Positions 6,779 through 9,321 of a stretch of DNA of 9,321 nucleotides are shown in pieces. The stretch is from IOR16 sp034927775 (lineage in GTDB: Bacteria; Bacillota; Clostridia; Peptostreptococcales; Anaerovoracaceae). A program made the position numbers and the translations under genes. The stretch is taken from positions 1-9,321 of the forward strand of contig JAYFPL010000190.1 in NCBI GenBank assembly GCA_034927775.1, given 5' to 3'. How positions within the stretch are numbered: position 1 is the stretch's first letter; every line of letters begins with the position of its first letter. The notes beneath the pieces were generated by a model. The model searched no databases, was not told the origin of the DNA, and worked only from the letters and a program-made list of their open reading frames with translations.

Positions 6779-7784
6779 TTTGCGTTATTTCCTCCAACTC
6801 AAGTACTGAATCCTGAATGACCTCTATAACTCTATTCTCTACATAAGGAATGCCTTTAATGATAGCATTTTTTACCGCATTCGCATTGGATGAACCATGA
6901 ATTTTAAGCAAAACACCTTTTACGCCTAAAATAGGAGCTCCGCCATATTCAGAATAATCAAATTCCTGTTTCATTTCTTTTAGTCTATTTGATAGAAGCA
7001 ATGCTCCAATTTTTGAGCGTAATCCTTGCGTAAACTTTTTCTTAATTAATTGCAAAATACTCCAAGCCAAACCTTCGGTTAGTTTTAAAATTACATTCCC
7101 TACAAATCCATCACAGACAATGACATCACAGACACCATTTGGAACCTGTCTTGCTTCTACATTGCCGATGAAGTTTAAGCGACTCTTTGACAAAAGCTCA
7201 TGTGCTCCTTTTAATACCGTTGTTCCCTTTGATTCCTCAGTTCCAATATTAACAAGACCTACTTTTGGTTTTTGAATCCCAAAAACTCGCTCCATATAAA
7301 TACTTCCCATTGTTGCAAATTCAAGTAAATTGGTTGGTTTACATTCTGCATTGGCTCCAGAATCTACCATTAAAGACATCCCTTTTCCCAGGATTGGATA
7401 AGTTGTTGCAATAGCTGGTCGGTCGATTCCAGGAATTCTGCCCAAAATAAAAAGACCTCCCGCCATAATCGCACCGGAATTTCCTGCGGATATCAATAAA
7501 TCCGCTTCCCCGTTTTTCACCATATTCAATCCTCTTACAAGCGATGAATCGGTCTTGGTTCGAACCGCCTTTACGGGTGCATCCTCCATTGTAATCACAT
7601 CCGATGCATGTACCACTTTGATTTGTTCTTTACGGTAGGTATATTTATCTAATTCATTTTGTATCTCATCTTCACGTCCAATAATATATATTTCGTGTTC
7701 TATTTTTTTGCTGGCCTCTACACAACCTTTTACAATTTCTAAAGGTGCATGATCGCCGCCCATTCCATCAATGGCAATTCTCAT
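6771..7784 (-). CDS. plsX: Phosphate acyltransferase PlsX (acyl-ACP:phosphate transacylase)
   Basis: PlsX turns acyl-ACP and inorganic phosphate into acyl-phosphate, the acyl donor for PlsY in the first step of phospholipid synthesis. It is a peripheral membrane enzyme. The 337 residues match the family length. Conserved segments include the opening IDGMGGDHAP (5-14), ISAGNSGAIMAGG (98-110), DSGAN (141-145), NIGTEESKG (179-187) and VCDGFVGNVILKLTEG (223-238). The ATG at 7784-7782 has AAAGGAG 9 nt upstream. The stop, TGA at 6773-6771, lies inside the rnc start region, so the two genes overlap by 8 bp. Many Firmicutes have acpP, the gene of its substrate carrier, between plsX and rnc; here it is missing and must be elsewhere. 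A good promoter at 7838-7866 makes this the first gene of its transcript. I see no FapR-type operator there. Confidence 0.97.
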   Translation of the reverse strand: MRIAIDGMGGDHAPLEIVKGCVEASKKIEHEIYIIGREDEIQNELDKYTYRKEQIKVVHASDVITMEDAPVKAVRTKTDSSLVRGLNMVKNGEADLLISAGNSGAIMAGGLFILGRIPGIDRPAIATTYPILGKGMSLMVDSGANAECKPTNLLEFATMGSIYMERVFGIQKPKVGLVNIGTEESKGTTVLKGAHELLSKSRLNFIGNVEARQVPNGVCDVIVCDGFVGNVILKLTEGLAWSILQLIKKKFTQGLRSKIGALLLSNRLKEMKQEFDYSEYGGAPILGVKGVLLKIHGSSNANAVKNAIIKGIPYVENRVIEVIQDSVLELEEITQSE

Positions 7785-7837
7785 TTACTTCTTCTCCTTT
7801 TCATTCAGGAAATTGTATGCTACTCTCTCAACTATAA

Positions 7838-7866
7838 AATATATCACAAAGCCATGTTAATTGCAA
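7838..7866 (-). promoter_or_regulatory. Extended -10 promoter of the plsX-rnc-smc-ftsY cluster
   Basis: On the minus strand TTGCAA (7861-7866, four of six to the -35 consensus), a 17-bp spacer, and TATATT (7838-7843, five of six) are preceded by TG at the extended -10 position (7845-7846). It stands between the terminator of the upstream pair and the plsX start, leaving a leader of roughly 45-50 nt. An inverted repeat, CAATTTT (7864-7870) and AAAATTG (7879-7885), overlaps and flanks the -35 box upstream and could be a weak operator, but AT-rich DNA often gives such repeats. Confidence 0.65.
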
Positions 7867-7903
7867 TTTTCTATAAGAAAAATTGGTGTCACTTCCTTCT
7901 AAT

Positions 7904-7934
7904 AAAAAAACAGCTTCCGTTTTTACGGAAGCTG
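7904..7934 (-). terminator. Rho-independent terminator after the OB-fold protein gene
   Basis: A perfect 10-bp stem, CAGCTTCCGT (7911-7920) with ACGGAAGCTG (7925-7934), has a four-base loop. On the minus strand seven T follow at once (7910-7904). It lies 22 bp after the stop codon at 7956 and separates the deacetylase/OB-fold pair from the plsX cluster. Confidence 0.93.
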
Positions 7935-7955
7935 CAGAATAACTTTATTTATGTA

Positions 7956-8567
7956 TTATGCCTCAATTTTAAGAATTGAAACTTCATAAGCAATTTTTAT
8001 GGTTACATTGCCCTCTTCATCCTTTTTACGATATTCACGGCTCTGAATTCGTCCGGTAATACTAAGCTTGCTTCCAACTTCCAGTTTGCTTGTATATCCC
8101 GCATTTCTCCCCCACGCAATGCAAGGTATATAATCTGACTTGTTATACATACGATTTACAGCAAGCATAATGTCACAAATTTCTCTCCCCAACGGAGATA
8201 CTCTGCCTACTGGTACCTTACATACAAATCCTTCAAGAAAAACTCGATTTTCATCCTCTAAATTTTCTTCATCAATATGAAATTCTCTTGCAAAAACAAC
8301 AACATTTAAACGATTTCTTCCTTCTGTGGCCTCGTTATAAGTACGTATCTGACCAAAAATATGTGCTCTTTGTCCTACTGAAAATGGAGTTTTCCAAATT
8401 AAACGTTCCGATACAATAATTTGTATCTCATCTTGATAGCCACTTTTTCGTTCCACTCCCAACGTAAAACAGTAGAACAATTCCCCATAAGATTTATGGC
8501 TAAATACTGCATCGCTTAAAATTGTACCCAATAATTCCACACTATTTGTCTCAAAGCCGTTTTCCAC
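7956..8567 (-). CDS. Tandem OB-fold protein related to single-stranded DNA-binding protein
   Basis: This 203-residue protein consists of two similar halves of about 100 residues, each looking like the OB-fold of SSB. The segment VGQRAHIFGQIRTY at 64-77 matches VGSKLSITGRIQSR at 164-177, exactly 100 residues apart. LLGTILSD (12-19) and LEGFVCKV (111-118) show the same spacing. The second half is closer to ordinary SSB (DYIPCIAWGRNAGY at 145-158, then the GRIQSREY strand). It lacks the Gly/Pro/Gln-rich linker and acidic Asp-Asp-Ile-Pro-Phe-like tip by which replicative SSB recruits partners, and ends simply in KIEA. It is therefore probably an accessory ssDNA-binding protein, not the main SSB. 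The start is GTG at 8567-8565 with AGGGGG 7 nt upstream; the stop is TAA. It follows the deacetylase gene by 23 bp and ends at a terminator. The fold is fairly sure; DNA binding is inferred. Confidence 0.8.
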   Translation of the reverse strand: MENGFETNSVELLGTILSDAVFSHKSYGELFYCFTLGVERKSGYQDEIQIIVSERLIWKTPFSVGQRAHIFGQIRTYNEATEGRNRLNVVVFAREFHIDEENLEDENRVFLEGFVCKVPVGRVSPLGREICDIMLAVNRMYNKSDYIPCIAWGRNAGYTSKLEVGSKLSITGRIQSREYRKKDEEGNVTIKIAYEVSILKIEA

Positions 8568-8590
8568 TTTTCTTCCCCCTTGTCATTTTT

Positions 8591-9321
8591 TTATTCCGTA
8601 ACCAACGGTTTGCTTTCCTCTTCATCACTCTTAACCTTTCCCTTTTGATCAAGAACCTGTTTGCCTGCATGGTTAATGTGATATCCTTTTTGATAGATAA
8701 TTTCTCCTACAGGAACAATCTTGTAACCATCTTCCTGCAATTTATCTAAAATAATCGGTAAATATTCCTCAACATGCTCTGCATTGTTGTGAAACAACAC
8801 AATAGACCCCGGCTTTACATTACGAATCACTCGCTCTACAATCTGATTTGCGCTGATATTCTTCCAATCCAAACTATCAACATCCCATTGAATGACGCAA
8901 TAGCCCTCTTCTTCACAGGTTTCTATCACCTTGTTGTTATAGGAGCCAAAAGGAGGACGAAAAAGTACTGGTTTTTTTCCCGTAATTTTTTCTACTTTAG
9001 CCGACATATCAGAAAGTTCCTGCTTTATTTGCTCCTCAGAAAGTTTTGCCATATCCGGATGTGAAGATGAATGGTTACCAATCTCATGTCCATTTTTAGA
9101 AATCTCCAATACATCTTCCGGGTATTTGTCAATCCAAAGACTAACTAAAAAAAACGTCGTTTTAACTTGATACTCATTTAATATGTCTAAGATTGGCTTC
9201 GTATGCTCATTCCCCCAAGAGGCATCAAAACTAATTGCCACCTTTTTTTCTGAGGTTTCAACAGAATAAATCGGTAATTGCCGGTCTACTCCAATCGCAA
9301 CCGGAAAATGAAAAACATAAA
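8591..9321 (-). CDS. PdaB-like polysaccharide deacetylase, N-terminus beyond window
   Basis: The frame is open from the window edge to TAA at 8593-8591 (242 visible residues); a GTG at 9241 is internal, because the reading frame continues upstream as coding sequence (DRQLPIYSVETSEKK) in the family's usual style. The NodB-type carbohydrate esterase 4 fold is clear: SFDASWGNE (30-38, motif 1), GNHSSSHPD (81-89, metal-binding His83 and His87), FRPPFGSYN (120-128, motif 3), QWDVDSLDW (144-152) and IVLFHNN (173-179, catalytic-type His177). Motif 1 has Asp-Ala where active enzymes have Asp-Asp. The Bacillus PdaB group also lacks the second Asp there (as I recall), and PdaB is a sporulation protein linked to spore cortex peptidoglycan. 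A polar tail of about 25 residues follows the domain. A signal or anchor helix is expected in the missing N-terminus. The PdaB-type assignment is from the overall motif pattern and is less sure than the domain. Confidence 0.88.
   Translation of the reverse strand, partial: YVFHFPVAIGVDRQLPIYSVETSEKKVAISFDASWGNEHTKPILDILNEYQVKTTFFLVSLWIDKYPEDVLEISKNGHEIGNHSSSHPDMAKLSEEQIKQELSDMSAKVEKITGKKPVLFRPPFGSYNNKVIETCEEEGYCVIQWDVDSLDWKNISANQIVERVIRNVKPGSIVLFHNNAEHVEEYLPIILDKLQEDGYKIVPVGEIIYQKGYHINHAGKQVLDQKGKVKSDEEESKPLVTE

Noticed and set aside
7838..7890. FapR-type lipid-regulon operator before plsX
   Set aside because: I see no sequence resembling the FapR inverted repeat here; the only dyad is an AT-rich imperfect one.
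9239..9241. GTG as the start of the deacetylase gene
   Set aside because: The frame stays open upstream to the window edge with coherent coding sequence that leads into the domain, and there is no ribosome binding site before this GTG, so it is an internal Val codon.

Overview
This window comes from a low-GC Gram-positive bacterium. Gene content and order (plsX, rnc, smc, ftsY) and a PdaB-like deacetylase point to an anaerobic, probably spore-forming member of the Clostridia, possibly Lachnospirales. That placement is inferred from protein character and synteny, not from a marker gene. Every gene I can support lies on the minus strand, so transcription runs from high to low coordinates. I see no mobile element, CRISPR array, tRNA, rRNA or riboswitch.

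Layout in transcription order. (1) 9321-8591: a PdaB-like polysaccharide deacetylase, cut by the window edge. It is followed 23 bp later by a 203-residue protein with two OB-folds, related to single-stranded DNA-binding proteins (8567-7956). This pair ends at a strong intrinsic terminator (7904-7934). (2) A good extended -10 promoter (7838-7866) starts the plsX-rnc-smc-ftsY cluster (7784-1612). The genes are tightly packed: plsX and rnc overlap by 8 bp, rnc and smc are 3 bp apart, and smc and ftsY are 28 bp apart. The cluster joins phospholipid initiation, RNA processing, chromosome organisation and membrane protein targeting, a classic Firmicutes neighbourhood. The acpP gene usual between plsX and rnc is absent here. 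(3) A GNAT acetyltransferase (1542-1060) with a likely promoter of its own, then a small four-cysteine DGC-domain protein (996-631), ending at a second strong terminator (477-515). (4) A consensus-like promoter carrying two inverted repeats (424-469) leads into a two-helix membrane protein of unknown function (329-1), cut by the window start.

Most of the window is housekeeping. The best leads are the dyad-rich promoter at 424-469, the tandem OB-fold protein without an SSB-type tail, the missing acpP, and the deacetylase with an altered metal site. I find no convincing new multi-gene system.
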